The position numbers and the translations under genes were made by a program. This document shows positions 17,203 through 23,869 of a stretch of DNA of 49,516 nucleotides, one piece after another (position 1 is the stretch's first letter; each line of letters starts with the position of its first letter). The notes beneath the pieces are model-generated. The model was not told the DNA's origin. It searched no databases and saw only the letters and a list, made by a program, of their open reading frames with translations. The DNA is from Oscillospiraceae bacterium. Lineage in GTDB: Bacteria > Bacillota > Clostridia > Oscillospirales > Ruminococcaceae. The stretch lies in NCBI GenBank assembly GCA_024404815.1, contig JAKSPL010000013.1, forward strand, positions 1 to 49,516, in the 5' to 3' direction.

Positions 17203-17862
17203 ATGGAACAAATTGTAAAAATTCTAATCGGAGATGACGGAAGTCCATTTTCCGTCACATTGGCACAGAAATTGCGTGAATTCGGATTTTATGCGGTTAC
17301 CAGACTGCAAAAAGCCGCAGCACTTCAACAGGCAATTCGAAAAGAGATGCCTGATGTCCTGCTGTTGGATCTATCCAATCTGGCGGCAGAGGAACTGTGT
17401 GAGATCATGGAACTGGTGCGCGGAAACAGGATACAGACTGCTGTGATACTGCCGCGTGAAAACACCATGCTGCAGCGGCAACTGATGAAAACCGGAATTC
17501 GCATCTGTTTGACAAAGCCGCTGGATGCCGCAAGACTGGCGGATGAGATCAAGCGGTACTATCCGAAAAAAGCGGAGCAGCCGAAGCCTGCTGCGGTGCC
17601 GGAAGTGAAACAGACGGCAGAATTGCCGCTGACAGAGTCACCGACGCCGGAATATACGGTTGCGGCGATGATGCAGCGGTTGGGGATCCCTGCGAATTTG
17701 CAGGGGTATCAATATCTCCGCGAGGCGATTCTTGCCGTGTATGTGCAGCCGCAGCTGACATACAGCGTCACAAAAAAACTGTATCCACTTGTGGCAAATC
17801 ATTTCGAAACAACACCTTCCAGAGTGGAACGGTCGATTCGCCATGCGATTGACCTGGCGTAG
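17203..17862 (+). CDS. spo0A: Truncated Spo0A homologue with degenerate receiver domain
   Basis: The frame reads 219 residues and then TAG. The C-terminal part (about 150-219) is clearly the Spo0A DNA-binding domain: LGIPANLQGYQYLREAILAVY, VTKKLYPLVANHF, TTPSRVERSIRHAIDLA. The stop falls where Spo0A normally has Trp (AIEVAWxRG), and the same frame continues for 47 codons into a Spo0A-like tail. The receiver keeps the acidic pair D11 D12, D56 (LLLDLSNL) and K105, but has Pro84 where Thr/Ser is expected and lacks the MP-x-x-DG loop, so phosphorylation is doubtful. AGGAGC lies upstream of ATG 17203. As read, the product lacks the end of the effector domain and is probably non-functional unless the amber codon is read through or is an error. 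Confidence 0.85.
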   Translation: MEQIVKILIGDDGSPFSVTLAQKLREFGFYAVTRLQKAAALQQAIRKEMPDVLLLDLSNLAAEELCEIMELVRGNRIQTAVILPRENTMLQRQLMKTGIRICLTKPLDAARLADEIKRYYPKKAEQPKPAAVPEVKQTAELPLTESPTPEYTVAAMMQRLGIPANLQGYQYLREAILAVYVQPQLTYSVTKKLYPLVANHFETTPSRVERSIRHAIDLA

Positions 17863-18003
17863 GAGCGCGGCGCAGGGGAACAGCCGCCGTTGGAATATCT
17901 TGGGATACCGCTTCCTGTATTCCGAAAGAAACCGACGAACTCCGAGCTGATCGCATTGATCGCGGACCAGCTTCGGGTGTTGCAGCCGACCTATCTGAAA
18001 TAA
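17863..18003 (+). pseudogene. spo0A: Severed C-terminal tail of spo0A, in frame after TAG
   Basis: Directly after TAG 17860-17862, the same frame is open for 47 codons to TAA 18001-18003. It includes KPTNSELIALIADQL, the near-invariant end of Spo0A (KPTNSEFIAxxADKLR). Joined through the stop the protein would be 266 residues, the usual Spo0A length. A single G-to-A change of TGG to TAG explains the break. Confidence 0.85.
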
Positions 18004-18009
18004 ACAAAA

Positions 18010-18052
18010 AAGCGCAGAACGATGGGACTGAACATCGTTCTGCGCTTCTTTT
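18010..18052 (+). terminator. Terminator after spo0A, duplicated at 18246
   Basis: AAGCGCAGAACGAT (18010-18023) and ATCGTTCTGCGCTT (18034-18047) form a 14-bp stem with loop GGGACTGAAC and then TCTTTT. The same sequence, loop included, recurs at 18246-18285 with one mismatch. Confidence 0.85.
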
Positions 18053-18084
18053 GTCGATCAAGTACGCTGACCAATCCTCTTATG

Positions 18085-18235
18085 AAAAGTTTTGGTCAAG
18101 CTTTTCCAAAAGCTTGCAGGGTTCGAAGGGGCGGCGCCCCTCGCCGCGCTCCGCAGAGCGCGGAACACCCCCTCCTTCCAAAAGGTCAGGAGGGGGAATG
18201 GGGGAACCCTACCAAGGGGTTCCCCCATATCTTTT
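18085..18235 (+). repeat. Dispersed palindromic intergenic repeat, copy 2
   Basis: Chain of palindromes: AAGCTTTTCC/AAAAGCTT, GGGGCGGCGCCCC, CGCGCTCCGCAGAGCGCG, CCCCCTCCT/AGGAGGGGG and GGGGGAACCC/GGGGTTCCCCC. The same order occurs at 42180-42330 (same strand) and 23485-23710 (opposite strand). Frames running through it are artefacts of the repeat. Confidence 0.8.
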
Positions 18236-18245
18236 TGACATACGA

Positions 18246-18285
18246 AAGCGCAGAACGATGGGACTGAACACCGTTCTGCGCTTTT
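18246..18285 (-). terminator. Second copy of the duplicated terminator hairpin
   Basis: AAGCGCAGAACGAT...ACCGTTCTGCGCTTTT repeats the 18010 hairpin. It stands immediately after the stop (18294) of the convergent PIN/NYN gene and can terminate that transcript on the minus strand. The repeat at 18085-18235 lies between the two copies. Confidence 0.75.
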
Positions 18286-18293
18286 GTGTAGAA

Positions 18294-18977
18294 TCAGTAA
18301 CCTGCGGCAGCAAAAAACGGCTTCATCATACGGTAGTAATCTTTGGAGTCGTCATTGTCAAAGAATTGCTGCAAGGCGTTGTGGAATTCTGTCTTGCTGT
18401 GGCTCTGGAGCAGACAGTCCAGGATACGCTGTGCGTTTTCCTCGCTGATGTTGGGCACCAGCGCGAGCACATCAGAAATGCCGATGCGTGCTGTTTCGAT
18501 GGCAGGCGTCATCGTTTCCGGCTGCTTCTGTGTTTTCACGGCGGTCACGTTCATCGGCTGCACCTGAATCACGGTCTTGCGCTTCCGCACGCTGACGGAG
18601 GCGGATTTTCCGTTCAGCGTCGATTGGATGGAAGGACGAAGCTGAACCTTGGTTTTCAGGTGTTCCTTGCAGAATGCTGCGACTGCGGAGAAACCGCTGT
18701 CTTTGCTGATGATGAAGTATTCGTCTGCTTCATGGTTGGCAATCAGACAGCCGAGCAGGGTGGAAAGCTGGAAATCCAGCGCATTTTTGCCCGATTGTGC
18801 AATACAGATGCGTTCGGGCATGACCTTTCCGCTGAGCATTTCGTCCATCACTTCGAACGAAAGCGTGTTGGCGGAATGGCTGTAAAAGAGGATGACGCGG
18901 TCATGGGACGGAAGCTGTCCGATGCCGCATAAACCTGCGGAATTGACGTTTTCATAGTCAATGAGATAGAGTCGCAT
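18294..18977 (-). CDS. PIN/NYN-like nuclease-domain protein
   Basis: A 227-residue protein. The N-terminal half (1 to about 115) looks like a PIN/NYN ribonuclease fold: RLYLIDYENVN supplies the first acidic residues, NALDFQLSTLLG the middle Asp, and YFIISKDSGFSAV the third conserved KD-x-G-F site. The rest is basic and low in recognisable features until a helical C-terminus (about 150-225). A role in RNA cleavage is inferred from the family. ATG 18977 is 9 nt after GAAAGG; ATG 18983 would be too close. It is 13 nt downstream of the lipid kinase gene. Confidence 0.75.
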   Translation of the reverse strand: MRLYLIDYENVNSAGLCGIGQLPSHDRVILFYSHSANTLSFEVMDEMLSGKVMPERICIAQSGKNALDFQLSTLLGCLIANHEADEYFIISKDSGFSAVAAFCKEHLKTKVQLRPSIQSTLNGKSASVSVRKRKTVIQVQPMNVTAVKTQKQPETMTPAIETARIGISDVLALVPNISEENAQRILDCLLQSHSKTEFHNALQQFFDNDDSKDYYRMMKPFFAAAGY

Positions 18978-18990
18978 AATCATAATCCTT

Positions 18991-19950
18991 TCAGAGATTT
19001 GATGCACTGCGCTCCTGCGAATCAATTTCATTGGATTCGGTGTTGTAGGGACCGTTTTCACCCACACAGAATGTGATGGCACGATTGAGATTGTGGACTT
19101 CGCTGTATGTGGAACTGCCGCCGTATTCTCCGTCGAGCGTCCACGGGATCTCCTCCTCGGAGAAAAAGCGGATGCTGTTTGTACGGAAATACAGGACATG
19201 GTTGGTATCAATGTCCTCCTCAATATTCATCAAAGAAGTAATGATACGCTGGAGTTCCACAGGATTCGAAGGTTTCCGAATCAGCATGACTTCGAAAGTA
19301 CCATCGTCCAGCATGAAGTTTTTGAGTTTCAGCAGACCTGCAACCGAAGCGGTATTGCTGACCATGCCGTAAATAAAGTCGTCTTCGATCGTATTGCCTT
19401 CGTATTCGATTTTCATATGGAGCGGTCGAATGGTATTCAGCTTCGAAATACCGTGCAGAATATATGCCATATGACCGATGACATTCTTGACATTCTGCGG
19501 TGTTTCGTAGACAGTCGATGTGAAAGCACCGAATGCGGCAACATAGAGGAAATAGCTGGAATTGAACGCACCGACATCACAGGTGAACAGATGCGGATTG
19601 GTCAGCATCCAGCTTGCAGCGTCCTCGATGTCCGAGGGAATGCAAAGACCTTTTGCAAAGTCGTTGGTCGAACCGCAGGGGATATAGCCCAGCGGAAGCG
19701 GCGATTGGCTGTGTACCAGTCCCTGCACAGCCTCATTGAGTGTGCCGTCTCCGCCCGAACAGACTATCATATCAAATTTCCCGCTCAGACAGGCATATTC
19801 AGCCGCCGCACAAGCATCCATACGAGCCTGCGTGGTACGGACGGTGACTTCATAGCCTGCAGCGGTAAACGAGTCGATCACAGCAGCAATTTTGCTGCGG
19901 ATCGCGCTTTTTCCCGATTGCAGATTCGTGATGAAATAGAGCTTTTTCAT
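18991..19950 (-). CDS. Diacylglycerol/lipid kinase family protein (DagK/YegS/BmrU type)
   Basis: A 319-residue cytosolic lipid kinase-like protein. The N-terminal nucleotide-binding domain has CSGGDGTLNEAVQGL, the family's GGDGT signature, and PLGYIPCGSTNDFAKGL. The C-terminal beta-sandwich ends with PWTLDGEYGG, which matches the DGE motif. It probably phosphorylates diacylglycerol or a related lipid; paralogues vary in substrate. ATG 19950 follows GGAAGC. It is the first gene of a two-gene minus-strand transcript with the PIN/NYN protein. Confidence 0.9.
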   Translation of the reverse strand: MKKLYFITNLQSGKSAIRSKIAAVIDSFTAAGYEVTVRTTQARMDACAAAEYACLSGKFDMIVCSGGDGTLNEAVQGLVHSQSPLPLGYIPCGSTNDFAKGLCIPSDIEDAASWMLTNPHLFTCDVGAFNSSYFLYVAAFGAFTSTVYETPQNVKNVIGHMAYILHGISKLNTIRPLHMKIEYEGNTIEDDFIYGMVSNTASVAGLLKLKNFMLDDGTFEVMLIRKPSNPVELQRIITSLMNIEEDIDTNHVLYFRTNSIRFFSEEEIPWTLDGEYGGSSTYSEVHNLNRAITFCVGENGPYNTESNEIDSQERSASNL

Positions 19951-20062
19951 TTGCAACGCTTCCTTTACGCCAATGAAAATGAGAATGAAAACGCAGGGGT
20001 GCGGGGCATCCCTTCGATACGGCTGAGCAGAAATCGGAAGGAATCTGACACAGCCTGCAATC

Positions 20063-20091
20063 ATTATACCAAATTTGCACAGAAAATGCAA
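20063..20091 (-). promoter_or_regulatory. Sigma-A promoter for lipid kinase-PIN/NYN
   Basis: Minus strand TTGCAT (plus 20086-20091), 17-nt spacer, TATAAT (plus 20063-20068). Confidence 0.75.
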
Positions 20092-20139
20092 GTGCTTTTT
20101 GTGAAAATAAAAAAATTTCAGTTTTTTTCAAAAAAGGAC

Positions 20140-20168
20140 TTTACAAATCAGAAATCTTGTGCTATAAT
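20140..20168 (+). promoter_or_regulatory. Promoter of tRNA-Gln
   Basis: TTTACA (20140-20145), 17-nt spacer, TATAAT (20163-20168) preceded by TTGTGC, 33 nt before the tRNA. Confidence 0.85.
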
Positions 20169-20200
20169 AATCTAGTCGTCAAGAGAACGACAGAAAATAT

Positions 20201-20276
20201 TGGGGTGTCGCCAAGTGGTAAGGCAGCGGACTCTGACTCCGTTATTTCGAGGGTTCAAATCCTTCCACCCCAACCA
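20201..20276 (+). tRNA. tRNA-Gln (anticodon CUG)
   Basis: A cloverleaf folds by eye. The acceptor TGGGGTG pairs with CACCCCA, discriminator A 20273, and CCA is encoded (20274-20276). The D arm contains GCCAAGTGGTAAGGC. The anticodon stem GCGGA/TCCGT holds loop CTCTGAC, with anticodon CTG reading CAG. The T arm GAGGGTTCAAATCCTTC has the TTCAAAT loop. The TGGGGT acceptor and the overall pattern match bacterial tRNA-Gln. Confidence 0.95.
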
Positions 20277-20282
20277 AACGTG

Positions 20283-20317
20283 AATCGGTTAGAACATTTC
20301 GTTCTAACCGATTTTTT
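20283..20317 (+). terminator. Terminator of tRNA-Gln
   Basis: AATCGGTTAGAAC (20283-20295) pairs perfectly with GTTCTAACCGATT (20301-20313) around loop ATTTC, followed by more T's. Confidence 0.92.
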
Positions 20318-20333
20318 GTATAGGAGAAAAATG

Positions 20334-20780
20334 ATGGAACTGACTGCATATGATGAAAAGTACGAATCGAAGCTGTATGCGTTTCTGGCGGTGTGCCTGC
20401 CCGAATCGGGGAGATGTCTGGATTTAGACGGGCGGCACCAATATTATCGGGATATCCGCAATCATTTTATCGGTTTCTGGTGTATGTGGGATGCTGACAA
20501 TATCATCGGAAGTGTTGCCATCTCTGAATTGACAAAGGAAAACTGCGAATTAAAATCGCTGTATCTTCTTGAAAAATATCATCGCAACGGATACGGCAGG
20601 CAAATGCTTGCCCATGCGATCGCGACGGCACAAGAGCATGGCTATCGGAAAATGTATCTGGATTCTTTATCAACGAGCACGAACGCTGTGGCACTCTATC
20701 GCAAAATGGGATTTGTGGATACAGAAAAATACAACAACAGCCGATTTTCCGATGTGTTTATGGTACGAGAACTGCAATAA
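20334..20780 (+). CDS. GNAT family N-acetyltransferase
   Basis: A 148-residue single GNAT domain. Motif A reads CELKSLYLLEKYHRNGYGRQMLAHAI, with the RNGYG acetyl-CoA pyrophosphate loop, and motif B includes NAVALYRKMGF. The substrate is unknown. The two first codons are ATG ATG at 20331 and 20334; TAGGAG is better spaced for 20334. It starts 17 nt after the tRNA terminator, so it may depend on readthrough from the tRNA promoter. Confidence 0.87.
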   Translation: MELTAYDEKYESKLYAFLAVCLPESGRCLDLDGRHQYYRDIRNHFIGFWCMWDADNIIGSVAISELTKENCELKSLYLLEKYHRNGYGRQMLAHAIATAQEHGYRKMYLDSLSTSTNAVALYRKMGFVDTEKYNNSRFSDVFMVRELQ

Positions 20781-20787
20781 CGAAAAG

Positions 20788-20823
20788 AACAGGGAACGCA
20801 AGAAGAAAGCGTTCCCTGTTTCT
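20788..20823. terminator. Bidirectional terminator between convergent genes
   Basis: AACAGGGAACGC (20788-20799) and GCGTTCCCTGTT (20809-20820) form a perfect 12-bp stem, with T-rich flanks on both strands. It serves the GNAT gene and the convergent DUF3592-like gene. Confidence 0.85.
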
Positions 20824-20832
20824 GAATGGGTA

Positions 20833-21819
20833 TTATTCTTTGTTTCTGAGCTTTTTGAACAGCCGGAAAGCGGCAGCTACACCGAAGACAAAGCAGATGA
20901 AACCAATACCGGTGAAGATCGCATCGACTGATTCATCCAGAACTGCGCCGAGGATAAAGCCGATGACTGCCAGCACCAGAGAGACCACAAGGGCAAGCAA
21001 TGTGATGCGGAACGATGTGCTTTTTTCCTCCTGCTGATCCATAGGAAGCGATTTCAGGTACTGGATCTCTGCCGCACGTTCCGGAACATCTTCTTCACGG
21101 ACCGTATCTGTCAGGTCGAATCTGCAGGCATTTGGTGAGGACGCATTCGCACGGACAGGCAGTACGGTTCCCTCAGCGATCGCGCCGCAGCTGCCATATA
21201 CACGTTTCCAGAACGGTTCATTGTTGATCGAATACGCAATGAGGTAGCCGTAGTAGTTGTCGAAGAATATGAGATTCAGCGGATAGCACCGCTTGACAAC
21301 ACCTGTATAAGTCTCCGCATTGATCAGTGTACGCGAACCGAAAACAGAATTGCTGGTTGCTTTGCGGTAGAGGAAGACACCAGCGGCGGTGAGCAGAAGT
21401 CCGACAAGGAATGTGCCGATGGCTTTTCGTTTGTCTGCTTTCGGATATGTAATGTCGGCGGTCTGCTGACCATTGGATTCGTATGTTTTGAGGACTGTAA
21501 TTTTGATCTCATCGCCCTCTTTTGCCTTTCCCGCCTCTTTCAGCGGCACATTCTGATAGACAGTACCTTTATATGCAAATGTTACATAGTACTGTTTTTT
21601 CGGTTCTTTTTTGGTTTCTTCCGTGTCATTGTCAACGACAAGTTCCTGAATGTATTCATAATGTGTGATCTGTGCTTTAACGGTTTTGCTGCGTTTGCTC
21701 ATGACGGATGCTTTGCCGATCTGGAAAAATGCAACAAGAACGATGAGCACACCGAAAAAGAGAAATGCAAATGCGGTGCGGATATCTTCGGCTGTGGACT
21801 TTTTTTTCGTTTCTGCCAT
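20833..21819 (-). CDS. DUF3592-like membrane protein
   Basis: A 328-residue protein with about four membrane helices (near 17-36, 140-158, 277-300 and 303-320). A soluble region after the first helix, TVKAQITHYEYI through YYVTFAYKGTVYQN and GDEIKITVL, resembles the beta-rich DUF3592 domain, and a second soluble part follows the middle helix. No activity is known. ATG 21819 has AAGGAGG 8 nt upstream; the longer frame beginning at 21846 starts before this site. It has its own promoter at 21882. Confidence 0.7.
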   Translation of the reverse strand: MAETKKKSTAEDIRTAFAFLFFGVLIVLVAFFQIGKASVMSKRSKTVKAQITHYEYIQELVVDNDTEETKKEPKKQYYVTFAYKGTVYQNVPLKEAGKAKEGDEIKITVLKTYESNGQQTADITYPKADKRKAIGTFLVGLLLTAAGVFLYRKATSNSVFGSRTLINAETYTGVVKRCYPLNLIFFDNYYGYLIAYSINNEPFWKRVYGSCGAIAEGTVLPVRANASSPNACRFDLTDTVREEDVPERAAEIQYLKSLPMDQQEEKSTSFRITLLALVVSLVLAVIGFILGAVLDESVDAIFTGIGFICFVFGVAAAFRLFKKLRNKE

Positions 21820-21881
21820 GGATTGTTCCTCCTTGTTTATAGACATGATGATAGGAAATCATGCGGAATAATTGTAATCTG

Positions 21882-21910
21882 ATTGTATCATAGCCGATGT
21901 GTTTTGTCAA
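21882..21910 (-). promoter_or_regulatory. Sigma-A promoter for the DUF3592-like gene
   Basis: Minus strand TTGACA (plus 21905-21910), 17-nt spacer, TACAAT (plus 21882-21887). Confidence 0.8.
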
Positions 21911-22001
21911 GCAGTTTCAAGACTTTTTCGACTGCGGATTCCGCAGGACGCGAAAGAAGACCTCGCTCTGCAAAAACATTGGCGAACCGTCCGGCAGATA
22001 G

Positions 22002-22030
22002 TTGACAACGAAAGAAAATTGTGATACAAT
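22002..22030 (+). promoter_or_regulatory. Sigma-A promoter for serS
   Basis: TTGACA (22002-22007), 17-nt spacer, TACAAT (22025-22030). The 57-nt leader is too short for a T-box, and no T-box sequence (AGGGTGG) is present. Confidence 0.85.
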
Positions 22031-22086
22031 GAAGGGTAGATTCTGCGGATATGCAGAAGTTTGAATGGAAAATAAGGAGAATCGTT

Positions 22087-23415
22087 ATGCTTGATATGAA
22101 CTTTTTAATGAGCAATCCCGAAGCGGTCAAAGAAAACATCCGCAAAAAGTTTCAGGATGAAAAACTGCCGCTGGTGGATGAGGTCATCGAACTGAACACC
22201 AAGCGGAAAAAGCTCGTTGCTGCCTCCAATGAGATTCAGGCACTTCGCAATAAGCTTTCGAAGCAGAACGGCGGACTCTACGGCAGACTCAAAAAGACCG
22301 AGGACGAAGCAGAACGCGCAGAAATTCAGAAGCAGATCGATGCAAATACCGCTGCTGTCAAAGAGAGCGATGCAGAACTGCCTGCAATGCTCAGCGAAAT
22401 TTCTGATCTGGACGCAAAAATCAGCAAGATTATGATGACGATTCCGAATATCATTGACGCTTCCGTGCCGATCGGCAAGGACGACAGCTTCAATGTGGAA
22501 GTCGAACGCTTTGGCGAGCCGATCGTGCCCGACTATGAGATTCCGTACCATGCAGACATTATGACTGCGCTGGGCGGTCTGGACAAGGAAGCAGCAGGCC
22601 GTGTTGCAGGCGAAGGCTTCTACTATCTCATCGGCGACATTGCGCGTCTGCATGAGGCAATTCTTGCGTATGCGAGAGATTTCATGATCAATCACGGCTT
22701 TACTTACTGCATTCCGCCGTTTATGATCCACGGCAACATCGTCAACGGCGTTATGTCCTTTAAGGAAATGGGCGCGATGATGTATAAGATCGAAGGCGAG
22801 GACCTGTACCTCATCGGTACATCCGAGCACAGCATGATCGGCAAATATGTAGACCAGATCATCGACGAGAATTCGCTTCCGCTCACACTGACATCCTATT
22901 CTCCCTGCTTCCGCAAGGAAGTCGGCGCACACGGTATGGAGGAGCGCGGTATCTACCGTGTTCACCAGTTCGAAAAGCAGGAAATGATCGTTATCTGCAA
23001 GCCGGAAGAAAGCATGGACTGGTACAATAAGATGTGGAAACTCTCTGTGGAACTGTTCCGCAGCATGAATATTCCTGTCCGTCAGCTGGAATGCTGTTCC
23101 GGCGACCTCGCAGACCTGAAAGTCAAGTCCTGCGATATTGAGGCATGGAGCCCCCGTCAGCAGAAGTATTTCGAAGTATGCAGCTGCTCGAATCTGGGTG
23201 ACGCACAGGCACGCCGTCTGAAGATCCGCAGCAAGTTCGATGGCAGTGTACAGCTTGTACATACGCTCAACAACACCGTTGCAGCACCGCCCAGAATGCT
23301 GATCTCCTTCCTTGAGAACAACTATCAGGCAGACGGTACTGTTACGATCCCTGAGGTGCTTCGTCCGTATATGGGCGGCAAGGACAAGCTCGAACGTGCA
23401 AAGAAAATCCAGTAA
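22087..23415 (+). CDS. serS: Seryl-tRNA synthetase, atypical class II core
   Basis: A 442-residue SerRS that charges tRNA-Ser in the cytosol. Residues about 30-110 form the long coiled-coil arm (K/E-rich heptads). Motif 2 and surroundings read TSYSPCFRKEVGAHGMEERGIYRVHQFEKQEM, and motif 3 is near the C-terminus (PPRMLISFLENN), ending in PEVLRPYMGG. Instead of the usual bacterial IPTAEVPLTN the serine-site loop is IGTSEHSMI, and TLNNTVAAPPRM replaces TLNGSGLAVGR. These are closer to archaeal/eukaryotic-looking variants, so it is a divergent SerRS, possibly of transferred origin or a second type. RBS AAGGAGA precedes ATG 22087. Confidence 0.92.
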   Translation: MLDMNFLMSNPEAVKENIRKKFQDEKLPLVDEVIELNTKRKKLVAASNEIQALRNKLSKQNGGLYGRLKKTEDEAERAEIQKQIDANTAAVKESDAELPAMLSEISDLDAKISKIMMTIPNIIDASVPIGKDDSFNVEVERFGEPIVPDYEIPYHADIMTALGGLDKEAAGRVAGEGFYYLIGDIARLHEAILAYARDFMINHGFTYCIPPFMIHGNIVNGVMSFKEMGAMMYKIEGEDLYLIGTSEHSMIGKYVDQIIDENSLPLTLTSYSPCFRKEVGAHGMEERGIYRVHQFEKQEMIVICKPEESMDWYNKMWKLSVELFRSMNIPVRQLECCSGDLADLKVKSCDIEAWSPRQQKYFEVCSCSNLGDAQARRLKIRSKFDGSVQLVHTLNNTVAAPPRMLISFLENNYQADGTVTIPEVLRPYMGGKDKLERAKKIQ

Positions 23416-23433
23416 TTGATATGATTTTTGACT

Positions 23434-23467
23434 GCGCATCCTCTGTTTTGGAGGGTGCGCGGTTTTT
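23434..23467 (+). terminator. Terminator of serS
   Basis: GCGCATCCTC (23434-23443) and GAGGGTGCGC (23451-23460), loop TGTTTTG, followed by GGTTTTT. Confidence 0.85.
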
Positions 23468-23484
23468 GTCCGCACATAAAAAGT

Positions 23485-23710
23485 ATGGGGGAACCCCTTG
23501 ATAGCGTACACGGTATGCTTCGCATACCTACGAGAAACTGCGTTTCTCGCCCCAAGCCCCCTCCTGATCTTTTGAAAGGAGGGGGTATTTCGCGCTCTGC
23601 GGAGCGCGATGAGGGGAGCAGTACGGCAAGCCGATGAGTTTGCAAGCAAACTCACCCCCTCAACCCCTGCGATTTTTCGAGAAAAATCGAGTAAAGCTTT
23701 TGATATGAGA
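23485..23710 (-). repeat. Dispersed palindromic intergenic repeat, copy 3 (inverted)
   Basis: Read on the minus strand it has the order of copies at 18.1 and 42.2 kb: AAAGCTT-type arm, CGCGCTCCGCAGAGCGCG, CCCCCTCCT/AGGAGGGGG and GGGGTTCCCCC. Extra small hairpins are inserted: GAGAAACGCAGTTTCTC, GGTATGCGAAGCATACC and GAGTTTGCTTGCAAACTC. The gene-free stretch 23416-23869 holds this, the serS terminator and the two palindromes below. Confidence 0.75.
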
Positions 23711-23732
23711 ACCTTTCATATGCGATTCGTAG

Positions 23733-23751
23733 GGGCGACCTTTGGTCGCCC
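23733..23751. repeat. Short REP-like palindrome GGGCGACC-TTT-GGTCGCCC
   Basis: A perfect 8-bp hairpin inside GTAGGGGCGACC...GGTCGCCCGC, a form known as a scattered REP-like element in many Firmicutes genomes. Only one copy is seen in this window. Confidence 0.5.
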
Positions 23752-23805
23752 GCATTCTATACACGATTCCTGCCGTAATTGCAGATACAATTTTATCGAC
23801 AAGCT

Positions 23806-23838
23806 GAGGGCGGAGTATAGACACTCCGCCCTCTTATA
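23806..23838. terminator. Hairpin downstream of U32-like paralogue B
   Basis: GAGGGCGGAGT (23806-23816) pairs perfectly with ACTCCGCCCTC (23823-23833). The T-rich side (TTATAT) is on the plus strand, so its use for the minus-strand gene ending at 23870 is uncertain. Confidence 0.45.
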
Positions 23839-23869
23839 TCTGATGCCCATAAAATGAAATCTCAATGCT

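Noticed and set aside
17860-17862. Selenocysteine or programmed recoding at the spo0A stop
   Set aside because: The codon is TAG, not TGA, and no downstream recoding structure is visible; a nonsense change or an error is simpler.
18051-18932. Plus-strand frame of 293 codons beginning in the 18-kb repeat
   Set aside because: It runs through palindromic repeat sequence and then antisense to the PIN/NYN gene; the translation is not protein-like.
22031-22086. Possible T-box riboswitch before serS
   Set aside because: The leader is only about 57 nt and lacks the T-box core and a specifier stem.
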